Shown here piece by piece: positions 53,829 through 62,687 of a stretch of DNA of 64,000 nt. Origin of the DNA: Mycobacterium interjectum (GTDB lineage Bacteria; Actinomycetota; Actinomycetes; Mycobacteriales; Mycobacteriaceae). How positions within the stretch are numbered: the stretch's first letter is position 1; every line of letters begins with the position of its first letter. A program made the translations under genes and the position numbers. Location: positions 36,460 to 100,459 of the forward strand of contig LQPB01000014.1 in assembly GCA_002102225.1 (NCBI GenBank). The letters run 5' to 3'. The notes under the pieces are model-generated. The model made no database searches and was not told where the DNA came from. It was given only the letters and a program-made list of their open reading frames with translations.

Positions 53829-54303
53829 CGCGCGACTTTCTCTGGGAGGGTGCACGTCAGTAGATCCGCTCTTCAGTATGCGCGTCGACGAGCGCCCGCG
53901 GCGCGCGGGCGGCCCGGCGCGGGGGGCGATGAACGGAAGCCGCGGGGCAGGGGACGCCCGGTTAAGCGCGATATCGCTATTTGCCGAACGCAATGACTGG
54001 ATCAATCATTCGGAGCGGGGCGATGCTTATTTGCTCCATTTCTTATTCACGGAAGTGCGTGGGTACGTATTTCAGTACAACCTATCTGAGCTGGGTAGCT
54101 GCCCGGTCGGCCAACACTGAAACCAGTAGGATCGCAAGTTGACCGTCTCGCGACGCGATTCTTATATGCGAAGAGAGCGGAATATTTCGCCATTCTTAGC
54201 GCGTTGCTGAGTTGGTGTAATTTTCGGAAAAATGGGTATGGTCCCTGTGACGCACTAGCGATCGTTGGCGCTGAACCTTCCGATCCGTCGAAGGAGTCGC
54301 AAA
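53829..54303. other. 475-base AT-rich island without convincing genes
   Basis: From about 53975 to 54260 the GC content falls far below that of the window, with stretches such as TATTTGCTCCATTTCTTATTC. A 63-residue ORF ending at 54120 shows no recognisable domain. Such islands in mycobacteria are often Lsr2-bound and regulatory or horizontally acquired. The 3' end carries a SigF-type promoter for the next gene. Confidence 0.65.
54214..54239 (+). promoter_or_regulatory. SigF-type promoter before the Gly/His/Trp-rich protein gene
   Basis: GGTGT (54214-54218) and GGGTAT (54234-54239) are 15 bases apart, the same spacing and -10 as at the F6-like RNA. It lies 64 bases before the start codon of the secreted protein. 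Confidence 0.55.
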
Positions 54304-54750
54304 ATGTTGATCTCATTGCATTCGCTCCGCAGGGCCGCGGTCGGCGCGGCCGCGGCCGGCTTGCTGCTGGGAGCGCTGCTGTTCGCGGGCAGCCCGGCGG
54401 CGCATGCCGCTCCGCCACCGGCATCACCCGGCAACAGCTTCGACATGGCCGGCCCGCACGGGGCCCCGGGCATCCCGCTGCGGCCCGGTGGTGGTGGCGG
54501 CCACGGCGGCGGCCATGGTGGTGGCGGCCCCGGTGGTCACTGGGGCGGACCCGGCCCCGGCGGTCACTGGGGCGGACCCGGACCCGGCGGTCACTGGGGC
54601 GGACCCGGCGGCGGCTGGGGCGGCCACGGCGCAGGTTGGGGCCACCGCGGCTGGGCCGGCCACCCCGGCTGGGGCCACCCCGGCTGGGGCAATGGTGGCT
54701 GGGGTCCCCCCGGACTGGGCTACCGGCCCTGGTGGAACTGGTGGTGGTGA
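54304..54750 (+). CDS. Secreted Gly/His/Trp-rich repeat protein
   Basis: 148 residues from ATG 54304, with AAGGAG 8 bases upstream. A Sec signal peptide (residues 1-34) ends at the likely cleavage site AHA-APP. The mature protein is almost entirely Gly, His, Trp and Pro: a GGGGHGGGHGGGG segment, three exact GPGGHWGGP units, then looser GHPGW/GW repeats, and a final YRPWWNWWW. It has no known fold and may be a cell-wall or metal-binding structural protein; many evenly spaced His suggest Ni, Zn or Cu binding (inference). I could not assign a homologue. Confidence 0.82.
   Translation: MLISLHSLRRAAVGAAAAGLLLGALLFAGSPAAHAAPPPASPGNSFDMAGPHGAPGIPLRPGGGGGHGGGHGGGGPGGHWGGPGPGGHWGGPGPGGHWGGPGGGWGGHGAGWGHRGWAGHPGWGHPGWGNGGWGPPGLGYRPWWNWWW
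54528..54608. repeat. Tandem 27-bp repeat in the secreted Gly/His/Trp-rich gene
   Basis: Three units (54528-54554, 54555-54581, 54582-54608) of 27 bases differ by a single base in each comparison. They encode the nine-residue motif PGGHWGGPG. Because the unit is a multiple of three, copy-number change keeps the frame. Confidence 0.85.
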
Positions 54751-54838
54751 GCTCGCGCCGCCCGCCTAGCGGCCAAAGACCGGGCCATGCCGACCTGACA
54801 GACGTGCGACGGGTCGGCATGTCCCTTTTCTGGGGCGG

Positions 54839-57040
54839 TTACGGATCGCGGGGCAGGCCCAGCAGCCGTTCGGCGATGATGTTGAGCTGCACCTCCGAGG
54901 TGCCCCCGTAGATGGTGGTGGCCCGGCTGGCCAGCAGGTACTCGCCCCACTTGCCGGGCAGCTCGGCGGTGTCGCCGATCGCGGCGTCGGTGCCGAAGGA
55001 CGACACCGCGAATTCCGCGTAGCCCTGGCCGGTTCGCATCGACAGCAGCTTCGAGATCGCCGCCGACGGCATGGCGTCGCCTCCGGCCAGCGTCAACAGC
55101 GTCGAGCGCAGGTTTAGCACCTTGGCCGCGTGGCCCTCGGCGATCAGCTGCCCGGCCCGGTGCTGCGCCACCTGATCGAACTGCCCGTCGCGGACGAACT
55201 CGACGAACTCGGGAAGCGTCGCAAGGAAATTCGCGTCGCTGCCGCCGATCGAAACCCGCTCGGCCGTCAGCGTGTTGCGGCTGACCTCCCAGCCCCGGTT
55301 GACCTCGCCGAGCACGCACTCGTCGGGCACGAACACGTCGTCGATGTAGACGGTGTTGAAAAACTCCTGGCCCGTCAGCTCACGCAGCGGCTTGACGGTG
55401 ACGCCCTCGCTTTTCATGTCCAGCAGGAAGTACGTGATGCCGTTGTGTTTCGGAGCGCTCGGGTCGGTACGCGCCAGCAGCGCGCCCCACTGCGAGAACT
55501 GCGCGGCGGTGGTCCAGATCTTCTGCCCGGTGATGCGCCAGCCGCCCTCCGTCTTGGTCGCCTTGGTGCTCAGCCCGGCCAGGTCGGACCCGGCGCCCGG
55601 CTCGGAGAACAGCTGGCACCAGATCATCTCGCCGCGGAAGGTGGGCGGCAGGAACCGCTGCTTTTGCTCCTCGGTGCCGAACGCGACGATCGACGGGATG
55701 ATCCATGCCGCGATCCCGACCTGCGGCCGCTTGACCCGCCCGGTGCTGAACTCCTGGGCGATGAGGATCTGCTCCACCGGACTGGAGGCCCGACCCCACG
55801 GCTTGGGCAGGTACGGCAGGACCCAGCCGCCCTCGGCGATCGCGACCCTGCGGGCGTCGCGCTCCATCGCCTTGAGCGCCTCCACCTCCGCACGGATCTC
55901 GCCCCGCAGCTTCTCGGTGTCCGGATCGAGGTCGATGTTGACCGCGCGCATCCCGGTGGTGGTCGCGGTGTCCACCACCTTCTGCGGGTACTCCGATGCG
56001 CGGCCGAAGGAGGCGGCCAGCATCACCGCCCGGCGGTAGTAGACGTTCGTGTCGTGCTCCCAGGTGAACCCGATGCCGCCGTGCACCTGAATGCAGTCCT
56101 GCGCGCAGCGCTGGGCGGCCGCCGGCGCCAACGTCGCCGCCACCGCGGCGGCGAACTCGACCCCGGGAGCGACGATGTCCCAATCGTTTTGGCCGGCCTC
56201 GTCGATCGCGCGGGCCGCATCCCAGACGGCCGCGGTGGCCCGCTCGGTGTCGGCGATCATCTCCGCGCACTTGTGCTTGATGGCCTGGAACTGCCCGATC
56301 GGCCTACCGAACTGCTCGCGGATCTTCGCGTATTGCGACGCCGTGTCGGTCGCCCAGCGCGCCACACCGATGGCCTCGGCCGACAGCAGCGTGGTCATCA
56401 GCGCGTGCGCGGTCGCCATGTTCAGGTTTCCCAACACAGCGTCGTCGCCGACCTCGACGGCGTTGGCCCGCACATGCGCGATGGGCCGCAGCGGGTCAAG
56501 GCTTTTCACCGGCACGATCTCGAGCTGTTCGGCGCGCAGCACCACCCATTCCTCGCCGCTGTCGATCGCGACCGGAAGCACCAGCAGCGACGCCTGCGCG
56601 GCGGCCGGGACCGCGCGGACCTCGCCGCGGATCACCAGCGCGTCACCCTGACGGGTGGCGGTCAGCCCGCTGCAATCGAGCGCGTAGGCGCCGATCGCCG
56701 CGCCGGACGCCAGCTCGGAGAGGGCCTTCGCGTTCGGGTCGTGCGCCGAGATCAGCGCGCTCGCGATGGCCGAGGGCACGAACGGGCCGGGCATCGCCCC
56801 GTAGCCGAACTCGGCCAGCACGATGGCCAATTCGAGGATGCCGAAGCCCTGTCCGCCGACCGATTCCGCCAAATGCACGCCCTGCAGGCCCTGTTCGGCC
56901 GCGGCCCGCCAGTACGGCGGGGGGTTTTCGATCGGTGTCTCCATGGCCTGGTGCAGCACCTCGGACGGCGCAACGCGCGCCACCAGGGACCGCACCGAGT
57001 CGGCCAGGTCTTGATGCTCAGGAGTTATTGCGATCGGCAT
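54839..57040 (-). CDS. fadE6: Two-domain acyl-CoA dehydrogenase FadE6
   Basis: 733 residues from ATG 57040 (MPIAITPEHQDLADSV), with GGGAAGG 7 bases upstream; Rv0271c has 731. Two acyl-CoA dehydrogenase domains are fused. The first (1-~375) ends with QVHGGIGFTWEHDTNVYYRRAVM; the second (~395-733) has WCQLFSEPGAGSDLAGLSTKATKTEGGWRITGQKIWTT and the terminal IYGGTSEVQLNIIAERLLGLPR. Paired domains of this kind resemble the obligate alpha2beta2 FadE complexes that act on bulky acyl-CoAs such as steroid side chains. It is the last gene of a four-gene operon. Confidence 0.93.
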   Translation of the reverse strand: MPIAITPEHQDLADSVRSLVARVAPSEVLHQAMETPIENPPPYWRAAAEQGLQGVHLAESVGGQGFGILELAIVLAEFGYGAMPGPFVPSAIASALISAHDPNAKALSELASGAAIGAYALDCSGLTATRQGDALVIRGEVRAVPAAAQASLLVLPVAIDSGEEWVVLRAEQLEIVPVKSLDPLRPIAHVRANAVEVGDDAVLGNLNMATAHALMTTLLSAEAIGVARWATDTASQYAKIREQFGRPIGQFQAIKHKCAEMIADTERATAAVWDAARAIDEAGQNDWDIVAPGVEFAAAVAATLAPAAAQRCAQDCIQVHGGIGFTWEHDTNVYYRRAVMLAASFGRASEYPQKVVDTATTTGMRAVNIDLDPDTEKLRGEIRAEVEALKAMERDARRVAIAEGGWVLPYLPKPWGRASSPVEQILIAQEFSTGRVKRPQVGIAAWIIPSIVAFGTEEQKQRFLPPTFRGEMIWCQLFSEPGAGSDLAGLSTKATKTEGGWRITGQKIWTTAAQFSQWGALLARTDPSAPKHNGITYFLLDMKSEGVTVKPLRELTGQEFFNTVYIDDVFVPDECVLGEVNRGWEVSRNTLTAERVSIGGSDANFLATLPEFVEFVRDGQFDQVAQHRAGQLIAEGHAAKVLNLRSTLLTLAGGDAMPSAAISKLLSMRTGQGYAEFAVSSFGTDAAIGDTAELPGKWGEYLLASRATTIYGGTSEVQLNIIAERLLGLPRDP

Positions 57041-57085
57041 TGGTCGCCTTCCCATGGCTCGCGTTTCGGCCCAGCAGCCTCCAAG

Positions 57086-58042
57086 CTAACAACCAGTCGG
57101 TTGGTTGACTACATGGGCCAGCGGCTGGCCGTCGCGCAGCCGGCGGCAGTTGGCCACCGCCTCGGTCAGATACCGGCGCATGGTGTCCGCGGTGTACCAG
57201 GTGACGTGCGGCGTCAGCACCACGTTGTCCAGGCCGAGCAGCGGATTGTCCGGCGCCACCGGCTCGACCTCGAAGACATCCAGCCCGGCCGCGGCGAGCC
57301 CACCCGCGCTCAGCGCGTCGACCAGGGCCGCCTCGTCGACGACGGCGCCGCGGGACGTGTTGACCAGCACCGCATTCGGTTTCATCCGGGCCAGCGCGTC
57401 GCGGCCGAGGAGATGACGCGTGTGCGCCGTCAGGGGCAGGTGCAGCGACACGATGTCGCTGGCGGCCAGCAATTCGGCCAGCGGCCGCCAGCCGGGCCGG
57501 CCGTCGTCGCGGGTGCTGGTGTGCAGCACCGTGGCCCCCATCGCCGCGACGATCTCGCTCACCCGCTTGGCGATGTTGCCGTAGCCCACCAGGCCGACGG
57601 TGCAGCCACCGATGTCGCGTACTGTCTCGCCCAGCCCAGGGTCCGACGGCCAGCCCCGCCCTTGGCGGATCGCGCGGTCCAGGCCCGGTAGCCGGCGCAG
57701 CGCGGCCAGCATCAGCAGCACAGTGCCCTCGGCCACCGACGGGGCGTTGGCACCCGGCATGTTGGCGACGGCGATACCGCGGTCGGTGGCGGTCCGCACG
57801 TCGATCGTGTTCACCCCGGCCCCCAGCTTGTGCACCAGCCGCAGCCGGTCCCCGCGCCGCAGGTCGGCGCCCGAGAGCGGCCGAAGCACATGCCAGATTA
57901 CGTCCGCCCGCGGCAGCTCGCGATAGAAGCCCGCGTCGTCGTCCTCGGCGCACCATCGGATGTCGAGCCAATCCGATTCTGGCGCAACGAAGTCGAGCAC
58001 CTTGTCGCCGGGAACGAAATGGGCCAGAACCCTCAGCGCCAC
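57086..58042 (-). CDS. D-2-hydroxyacid dehydrogenase family protein
   Basis: 318 residues from GTG 58042, which overlaps the stop of the hydrolase gene by 10 bases; GTG 58057 is a possible longer start. NAD-dependent 2-hydroxyacid dehydrogenase fold: VGLVGYGNIAKRV (Rossmann), catalytic Arg in NTSRGAVVDEAALV, Glu in AAGLDVFEVEP, and His in LTPHVTWYTADT. It probably reduces or oxidises a 2-oxo/2-hydroxy acid. I recall no such gene in this operon in H37Rv. Its last codons coincide with an inverted repeat just before fadE6. Confidence 0.85.
   Translation of the reverse strand: MALRVLAHFVPGDKVLDFVAPESDWLDIRWCAEDDDAGFYRELPRADVIWHVLRPLSGADLRRGDRLRLVHKLGAGVNTIDVRTATDRGIAVANMPGANAPSVAEGTVLLMLAALRRLPGLDRAIRQGRGWPSDPGLGETVRDIGGCTVGLVGYGNIAKRVSEIVAAMGATVLHTSTRDDGRPGWRPLAELLAASDIVSLHLPLTAHTRHLLGRDALARMKPNAVLVNTSRGAVVDEAALVDALSAGGLAAAGLDVFEVEPVAPDNPLLGLDNVVLTPHVTWYTADTMRRYLTEAVANCRRLRDGQPLAHVVNQPTGC
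57090..57107. promoter_or_regulatory. Inverted repeat between dehydrogenase and fadE6 genes
   Basis: CAACCA-N6-TGGTTG has perfect 6-base arms, spans the last codons of the dehydrogenase gene, and lies 50 bases upstream of the fadE6 start. It shares AACCAACCG with the palindrome at 29361-29372, so one TetR-type regulator could bind both. Confidence 0.5.
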
Positions 58043-59166
58043 CGCTTGGTGATCCACCTGGCGATGGTATCGGCCAGCTCGCTGCGTGCACCCGGGGTGG
58101 TGAAATAGTGGTCGGTGTCGATCGAAACCCGCGCCTTGTCCGTGCTGGCGAGCGCGCCGTAGATGCGCTCGGCGTCGGACGGGAACACGCCGGTGTCGGC
58201 CTCGGCGTTCACCACCAGCGCCGGGCAGTCGATGCGGCCCAGGTGCGGCTCCGCCCGGGTCTGCGCCACCCGCAGACTCCACATGCCCAACCAGTTGCGC
58301 AGGGTGCATGCCGCGGCGATGCCGTGTGCCGACCGGTTCGCCTTGACCGGGAGGCCCGCGTAGCACAGGTTCGGCTGGCGCTTGGTCGGCTCGATGCTGG
58401 GATCGACCATGCGGGGATCGGCCCAGGTGCGCATCACCGTGAAGGGTCGGTCCGAAAAACCCGCGGCGCGAACACGTTTCAATTCCGTCTCGGCCCAGTC
58501 GGTGATGGCGTGGTTGCGCGCGGTCTGTGCCTCCCGGTAGCGGGCGATGAACTCCGCCGAGTACGGAGGGCCGTTGTCCTCGTTGAACAGGTCGAGGTCG
58601 GCGGCGGTGGCGACCGGGTCGTTCTCGTCGACGACGGCGGCGTCCATCCAGGCCGTCAGGACGTCGGGGCGGCCCGGGTGGGCCGCGGTGGAGACGTAGC
58701 CGTCGGCCGGGATCAACTCGGTCAGTCCGGCCGCGGGGCGCATGCCCTCGAGCGGAGTCACGTTGGGGTCGACCGCCTGTGACTGATAGGCGGCCATCAG
58801 CGATCCGCCACCCGAATTACCCAGCAGCACAACGGCATCGATGCCCTGCGCCTCCCGCAGCCAACGCACCCCGACACCAATGTCGACCAGCGCGTGGTCG
58901 AGGAGGAAGCTGCTTTCAAAGCCGCGGAATCTGGTGTTCCAGCCCAGAAAGCCGACGCCGCGGGTGGCCAGGTAGTCCGCGAGGTAGTGCTCGGAGAAGT
59001 CGATCTGGTAGTGCGCGGCGATCACCGCCACCTTCGGCTTGCGTCCCACCGCACGGTGGTAAAGCCCCTGGCAGGGATGCCCGCCCGCGCCGGCGCGCCC
59101 GGCGGTGGGCGACGGTAGCCCGACGAACTCGCGGAGCACCCCGGCGGCGGCGTTGCGACGCGTCAA
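58033..59166 (-). CDS. Alpha/beta-hydrolase, Rv0272c-like
   Basis: 377 residues from TTG 59166, the same length as Rv0272c. The nucleophile elbow GNSGGGS carries the serine, and the C-terminal part has DCPALVVNAEADTGVFPSDAERIYGALAS with the Asp and SIDTDHYFTTPG with the catalytic His. Cytoplasmic esterase or thioesterase activity is likely. The TTG overlaps the stop of the TetR gene by 4 bases, so regulator and enzyme are co-translated. Confidence 0.88.
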   Translation of the reverse strand: MTRRNAAAGVLREFVGLPSPTAGRAGAGGHPCQGLYHRAVGRKPKVAVIAAHYQIDFSEHYLADYLATRGVGFLGWNTRFRGFESSFLLDHALVDIGVGVRWLREAQGIDAVVLLGNSGGGSLMAAYQSQAVDPNVTPLEGMRPAAGLTELIPADGYVSTAAHPGRPDVLTAWMDAAVVDENDPVATAADLDLFNEDNGPPYSAEFIARYREAQTARNHAITDWAETELKRVRAAGFSDRPFTVMRTWADPRMVDPSIEPTKRQPNLCYAGLPVKANRSAHGIAAACTLRNWLGMWSLRVAQTRAEPHLGRIDCPALVVNAEADTGVFPSDAERIYGALASTDKARVSIDTDHYFTTPGARSELADTIARWITKRWR

Positions 59167-59810
59167 TTCGGCTCACCTCCCTCGGCGTAAATGGCCCGGT
59201 AGTAGATGTTGGCCAGCGTGCGGATGCACGCGGCGTCATCGGGCTCGCCGGGACGGGCGAGCTGCACGTAACAGAACTGGTAGAACATGGCCAGAATCGC
59301 CTCGGCGATGAGTCGTGGATCGTCGTCGGGGCAGTGGCCGTCGGCCTGGGCGCGCCGAACCGAATCGCTGATGAATGCGATTGGCGTGGAACAGATCTCG
59401 GCCCAGTACTGCGCGAAGTCATCACTGACCATCGCCAGCTGATAAATGCTGACGACCTCGGCGAGCCGGTTGCGGTAGGTGTGCCACTGCGCGGCGGCGG
59501 CCTCGTACGCGCGCTCGCGATTGGACAGGCCGTGTTCGGTCACCACGCGCGCCCGCTGGGTGATCTCCTCCCGGAACCGCAGGGCCCATTCGCGGACCAT
59601 CGCCTCTTTGGAGTCGTAGTAGTTGTAGAACGAGGCTGAGGAACGGCCCGCCTCCGCGGTGATGTCGGCGATCGTTGTCGCCAGAATGCCCTTGCGCGCG
59701 ATGACGGTCCGTGCCGCCACGTCGATCGCCGCTTGCGTCCGCCTGCCGCGCTGGGTCGGAAACGCCCGGAGGGTGCCGGCTCGCTCATGAGGTTTCGCTG
59801 CGGTCGACAC
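59163..59810 (-). CDS. TetR-family regulator, Rv0273c-like
   Basis: 215 residues from GTG 59810 with AGGGAGGTGCG about 8 bases upstream. Helix-turn-helix region: TVIARKGILATTIADITAEAGRSSASFYNYYDSKEAMV (about residues 32-70). It is the first gene of the operon with the hydrolase, dehydrogenase and FadE6, and is divergent from the VOC gene. The shared promoter region contains an inverted repeat CTGAA-N12-TTCAG, a plausible operator for both directions. Confidence 0.88.
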   Translation of the reverse strand: MSTAAKPHERAGTLRAFPTQRGRRTQAAIDVAARTVIARKGILATTIADITAEAGRSSASFYNYYDSKEAMVREWALRFREEITQRARVVTEHGLSNRERAYEAAAAQWHTYRNRLAEVVSIYQLAMVSDDFAQYWAEICSTPIAFISDSVRRAQADGHCPDDDPRLIAEAILAMFYQFCYVQLARPGEPDDAACIRTLANIYYRAIYAEGGEPN

Positions 59811-59835
59811 CCGGGCGCACCTCCCTAGAGCAAAA

Positions 59836-59857
59836 CTGAACCTGATGTTAGATTCAG
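59836..59857. promoter_or_regulatory. Inverted repeat in the Rv0273c/Rv0274 divergent promoter
   Basis: CTGAA (59836-59840) and TTCAG (59853-59857) are separated by 12 bases in the only AT-rich stretch between the divergent TetR and VOC genes. Short arms keep confidence low. Confidence 0.4.
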
Positions 59858-59898
59858 ATTCGCATCTTGGCCATGACTCCGCGGACGGGAGCCACATG

Positions 59899-60480
59899 AT
59901 GATCAAGCCGCACAACGCCAACACGGAATTCGAGCTCGGCGGGATCAACCATGTCGCGCTGGTGTGCTCGGACATGGCGCGGACGGTGGACTTCTACTCG
60001 GGAGTCCTCGGGATGCCGTTGATCAAATCGCTCGATTTGCCCGACGGCGCGGGGCAGCACTTCTTCTTCGACGCCGGCAACGGCGATTGCGTCGCGTTCT
60101 TCTGGTTCGCCGACGCCCCCGACCGCGTGCCCGGCCTGTCGTCGCCGGGCGCGATCCCCGGCATCGGGGACATCACCAGCGCGGTGAGCACCATGAACCA
60201 CCTCGCGTTCCACGTGCCGGCGGAGAAGTTCGACGACTACCGGCAGCGGCTCAAGGACAAGGGCGTGCGGGTCGGCCCGGTGCTCAACCACGACGAGAGC
60301 GAGCGCCAGGTCTCCGCGACTGTTCATCCCGGCGTTTACGTGCGCTCGTTCTACTTTCAGGACCCCGACGGCATCACGCTGGAATTCGCTTGCTGGGTCA
60401 GGGAATTCGGCCACAGCGACACCCAGGCCGTGCCCAAGACCGCGGCCGACCGGCGGCCCCCGGTGGGGGCCGTACGCTGA
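59899..60480 (+). CDS. Vicinal-oxygen-chelate (glyoxalase/dioxygenase) protein, Rv0274-like
   Basis: 193 residues from ATG 59899, the same length as Rv0274; GGGAG lies 7 bases upstream, and an ATG one codon earlier is too close to it. The VOC metal ligands are visible: His in GGINHVALVCSDMARTVDFY, His in MNHLAFHVP and Glu in ITLEFACWV. The family includes glyoxalases, extradiol dioxygenases and fosfomycin-resistance enzymes; the substrate here is unknown. A small membrane-protein gene follows after 7 bases. Confidence 0.9.
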   Translation: MIKPHNANTEFELGGINHVALVCSDMARTVDFYSGVLGMPLIKSLDLPDGAGQHFFFDAGNGDCVAFFWFADAPDRVPGLSSPGAIPGIGDITSAVSTMNHLAFHVPAEKFDDYRQRLKDKGVRVGPVLNHDESERQVSATVHPGVYVRSFYFQDPDGITLEFACWVREFGHSDTQAVPKTAADRRPPVGAVR

Positions 60481-60487
60481 AGCGGAG

Positions 60488-61036
60488 ATGACCCACGGCA
60501 TTCTGTCCGACGCCCAGATCGCGGCGCTGACGCCCGAGCAGCGCCGCGACCTGATCAGCCGGCTGGAGCAACCGCTAAGCGACGTGATCGATCCGCAGTT
60601 TCTGGCCCGGGTCCGGCGCATCCGGTTGAGCCTGATGACCGGGGGATCGATCGCGATGGTCCCCTGGCTCGGGTATCTGTCGATGACGCTGCCGCAGAAC
60701 TACGTCGCCCACAATTGGACCCTGACCTGGATCGGTTTCGACGTCCTGCTGGTCGGGTTCATGATGGCCACCGCGCTGCTCGGCTATTTGCGCCGTCAGC
60801 TGCTGGTCCCGGCCGCATTCACCACCGGGGTGTTGCTGATCTGCGACGCGTGGTTCGACCTGATGACCGCCGGGCCCAAGGACGTCTGGCTGTCGGTCAC
60901 CACCGCGTTGCTGATCGAGGTGCCGGTGGCGGTCTTCATGATCTTCAGCGCGCAGCGGCTGCTGCGACTCACGCTGATGCGGTTGTGGTTGATCAATCCT
61001 GGGATGCGGCTGTGGCACCTGCCGCTGTTTCCGTGA
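60488..61036 (+). CDS. Small four-helix membrane protein
   Basis: 182 residues. A cytoplasmic N-terminus with ALTPEQRRDLISRLEQPL is followed by four hydrophobic helices (about residues 50-68, 78-100, 108-123 and 135-160). No motif recognised. Its 3' end overlaps the 3' end of the convergent TetR gene by 44 bases, so the last ~15 codons are constrained in two frames. Probably co-transcribed with the VOC protein gene. Confidence 0.78.
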   Translation: MTHGILSDAQIAALTPEQRRDLISRLEQPLSDVIDPQFLARVRRIRLSLMTGGSIAMVPWLGYLSMTLPQNYVAHNWTLTWIGFDVLLVGFMMATALLGYLRRQLLVPAAFTTGVLLICDAWFDLMTAGPKDVWLSVTTALLIEVPVAVFMIFSAQRLLRLTLMRLWLINPGMRLWHLPLFP

Positions 61037-61673
61037 CGCGATACAGGTCGGGGTTGGTGAGTTCCTCGAGCAGCGCCGCCAGGTGATCGACGAGCTGGTC
61101 CGGCCCGAGTTGGACGTCGCCGGCCAGCCAGGCGCTGATGGTCTGTCCGACCCCCCCGACCGCGAAGTGCGCCGCCGCCTTGACGCGCTCGTTCGCCGGT
61201 GCCCGCAGCGCCTCGACGGCGTGCTGGCCGGACAGCATGGCGAACAGGGCGCTGGATTCGGCGCGCTTGCGCACGATGACCGGGTTGGCCAGCTGGGTGC
61301 TGAACAGCAGCCGCCCGATCCGGGGGTCACCGGCGATGGTCCGCACGATGTTGGCCATCCCGGCGCGGGTCTTCTCGTGCGACGGGACCGCCGCCACCGC
61401 GGCCTGGGTGGTGGCCGCCAGCTCGGCGACCACCCAGTCGAACACCCGCCCGACGAACTGGTCCTTATCGGTGAAGCTTTCGTAGAAGTAGCGCGCCGCC
61501 AGTCCGGCCTGGCCGCAGATGCCACGAACGGTCAGCTCGGAGATGTCCTGTTGTTCCGCGCCGAGCAGGTCCAGGCCCGCGGTCAGCAGCCGGCGCCGGC
61601 GGCCGGCGAGCCGCTCGGCGGCATCGACGCCGCGGTAGGGGCGCGCGGTGGAACCCTCGGCCATAGCCACCAT
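60993..61673 (-). CDS. TetR-family regulator, Rv0275c-like
   Basis: 226 residues from ATG 61673; ATG 61664 is equally possible. Helix-turn-helix: ISELTVRGICGQAGLAARYFYESFTDKDQFVGRVF (about residues 45-80), with a C-terminal TetR domain (HAVEALRAPANERVKAAAHFAVGGVGQTISAW). It is divergent from the MpaB-like oxygenase, its likely target. The 3' end overlaps the membrane-protein gene on the other strand. Confidence 0.87.
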   Translation of the reverse strand: MVAMAEGSTARPYRGVDAAERLAGRRRRLLTAGLDLLGAEQQDISELTVRGICGQAGLAARYFYESFTDKDQFVGRVFDWVVAELAATTQAAVAAVPSHEKTRAGMANIVRTIAGDPRIGRLLFSTQLANPVIVRKRAESSALFAMLSGQHAVEALRAPANERVKAAAHFAVGGVGQTISAWLAGDVQLGPDQLVDHLAALLEELTNPDLYRVTETAAGATAASQD

Positions 61674-61757
61674 CTTGACATCGGCGCCGGTGACAGGACA
61701 ACATCGGGAAACGGGCGTTCGCACATTTAGCGGGCCGGTGCCGCGGGAGGACTCATC

Positions 61758-62654
61758 ATGGCGATTCACGAGCCGATTCGGCAGGTCGAGCGCCCCGTCG
61801 CGGACCCGCCGCGGCGGCGGAACGTCCGCGCCAGGCGCGCCCTGGGCATCGACGAGGGCCTGATGGGCGTGGCGCTCCTCGCCGGCCCCGCGAACGTGAT
61901 CATGCAATTGGCGCGGCCGGGCGTCGGCTACGGGGTGCTGGAGAGCCGCGTCGAAAGCGGGCGGGTGGACCTGCATCCGATCAAAAGGGCCCGCACCACC
62001 TTCACCTACCTCGCGGTGGCGACCGCCGGGAGCGACGCCCAGAAGGAGGCCTTTCGCCGGGCGGTGAACCGGGCGCACGCGCAGGTGTACTCCACGCCCG
62101 ACAGCCCGGTGTCCTACAACGCGTTCGACGTCGACTTGCAGCTCTGGGTGGGGGCTTGCCTGTACAAGGGCGGGGTGGACATCTACCGGACCTTCATCGG
62201 CGAGCTGGACGGCGAGGACGCCGACCGGCACTACCGCGAGGGCATGGCACTGGCCACCACGTTGCAGGTCCCGGAGGAGATGTGGCCGCCCGACCGCGCG
62301 GCCTTCGACCGGTACTGGCAGCAGTCGCTGGCCAAGGTGCACATCGACGATGCCGTCCGGGACTACCTGTATCCCATTGCCGCGGGCCGCATTCGGGGCG
62401 TGACGCTGCCGCGCCGGCTGCAGCGCGCGTCGGACAACTTCTCGTTGCTGATCACCACCGGCTTTTTGCCGCAGCGGTTCCGCGACGAGATGCGGCTGCC
62501 GTGGGACGCCGCCCGACAACGGCGCTTCGACCGGCTGATGGCCGTGTTGCGCACGGTCAACCGGGTTCTGCCGCGGGTTGTTCGGCAGTTCCCGTTCAAC
62601 GTCCTGCTGTGGGACGTCGACCGGCGGATCAGGACGGGACGTCCCCTCGTGTAG
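61758..62654 (+). CDS. Oxygenase MpaB/latex-clearing-like (DUF2236), Rv0276-like
   Basis: 298 residues; the start ATG follows GGGAGGA at 6 bases. DUF2236 pattern: GVALLAGPANVIMQLARPGVGYGVLESRV, RTTFTYLAVATAG, ARAHAQVY-type RAVNRAHAQVYS with the conserved His, and DVDLQLWVGACLYKGG. Members are haem-dependent oxygenases such as rubber oxygenase Lcp and fungal MpaB. In mycobacteria several copies are regulated by adjacent TetR genes, as here. The substrate is unknown. Confidence 0.87.
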   Translation: MAIHEPIRQVERPVADPPRRRNVRARRALGIDEGLMGVALLAGPANVIMQLARPGVGYGVLESRVESGRVDLHPIKRARTTFTYLAVATAGSDAQKEAFRRAVNRAHAQVYSTPDSPVSYNAFDVDLQLWVGACLYKGGVDIYRTFIGELDGEDADRHYREGMALATTLQVPEEMWPPDRAAFDRYWQQSLAKVHIDDAVRDYLYPIAAGRIRGVTLPRRLQRASDNFSLLITTGFLPQRFRDEMRLPWDAARQRRFDRLMAVLRTVNRVLPRVVRQFPFNVLLWDVDRRIRTGRPLV

Positions 62655-62687
62655 CTCGGCGCGGCGGCCCGGTGCGCTCCGGGTTGA

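Noticed and set aside
53932..54120. Possible 63-residue protein in the AT-rich island
   Set aside because: No ribosome site, no domain, and codon use unlike the rest of the window; a chance frame in regulatory DNA is more likely.
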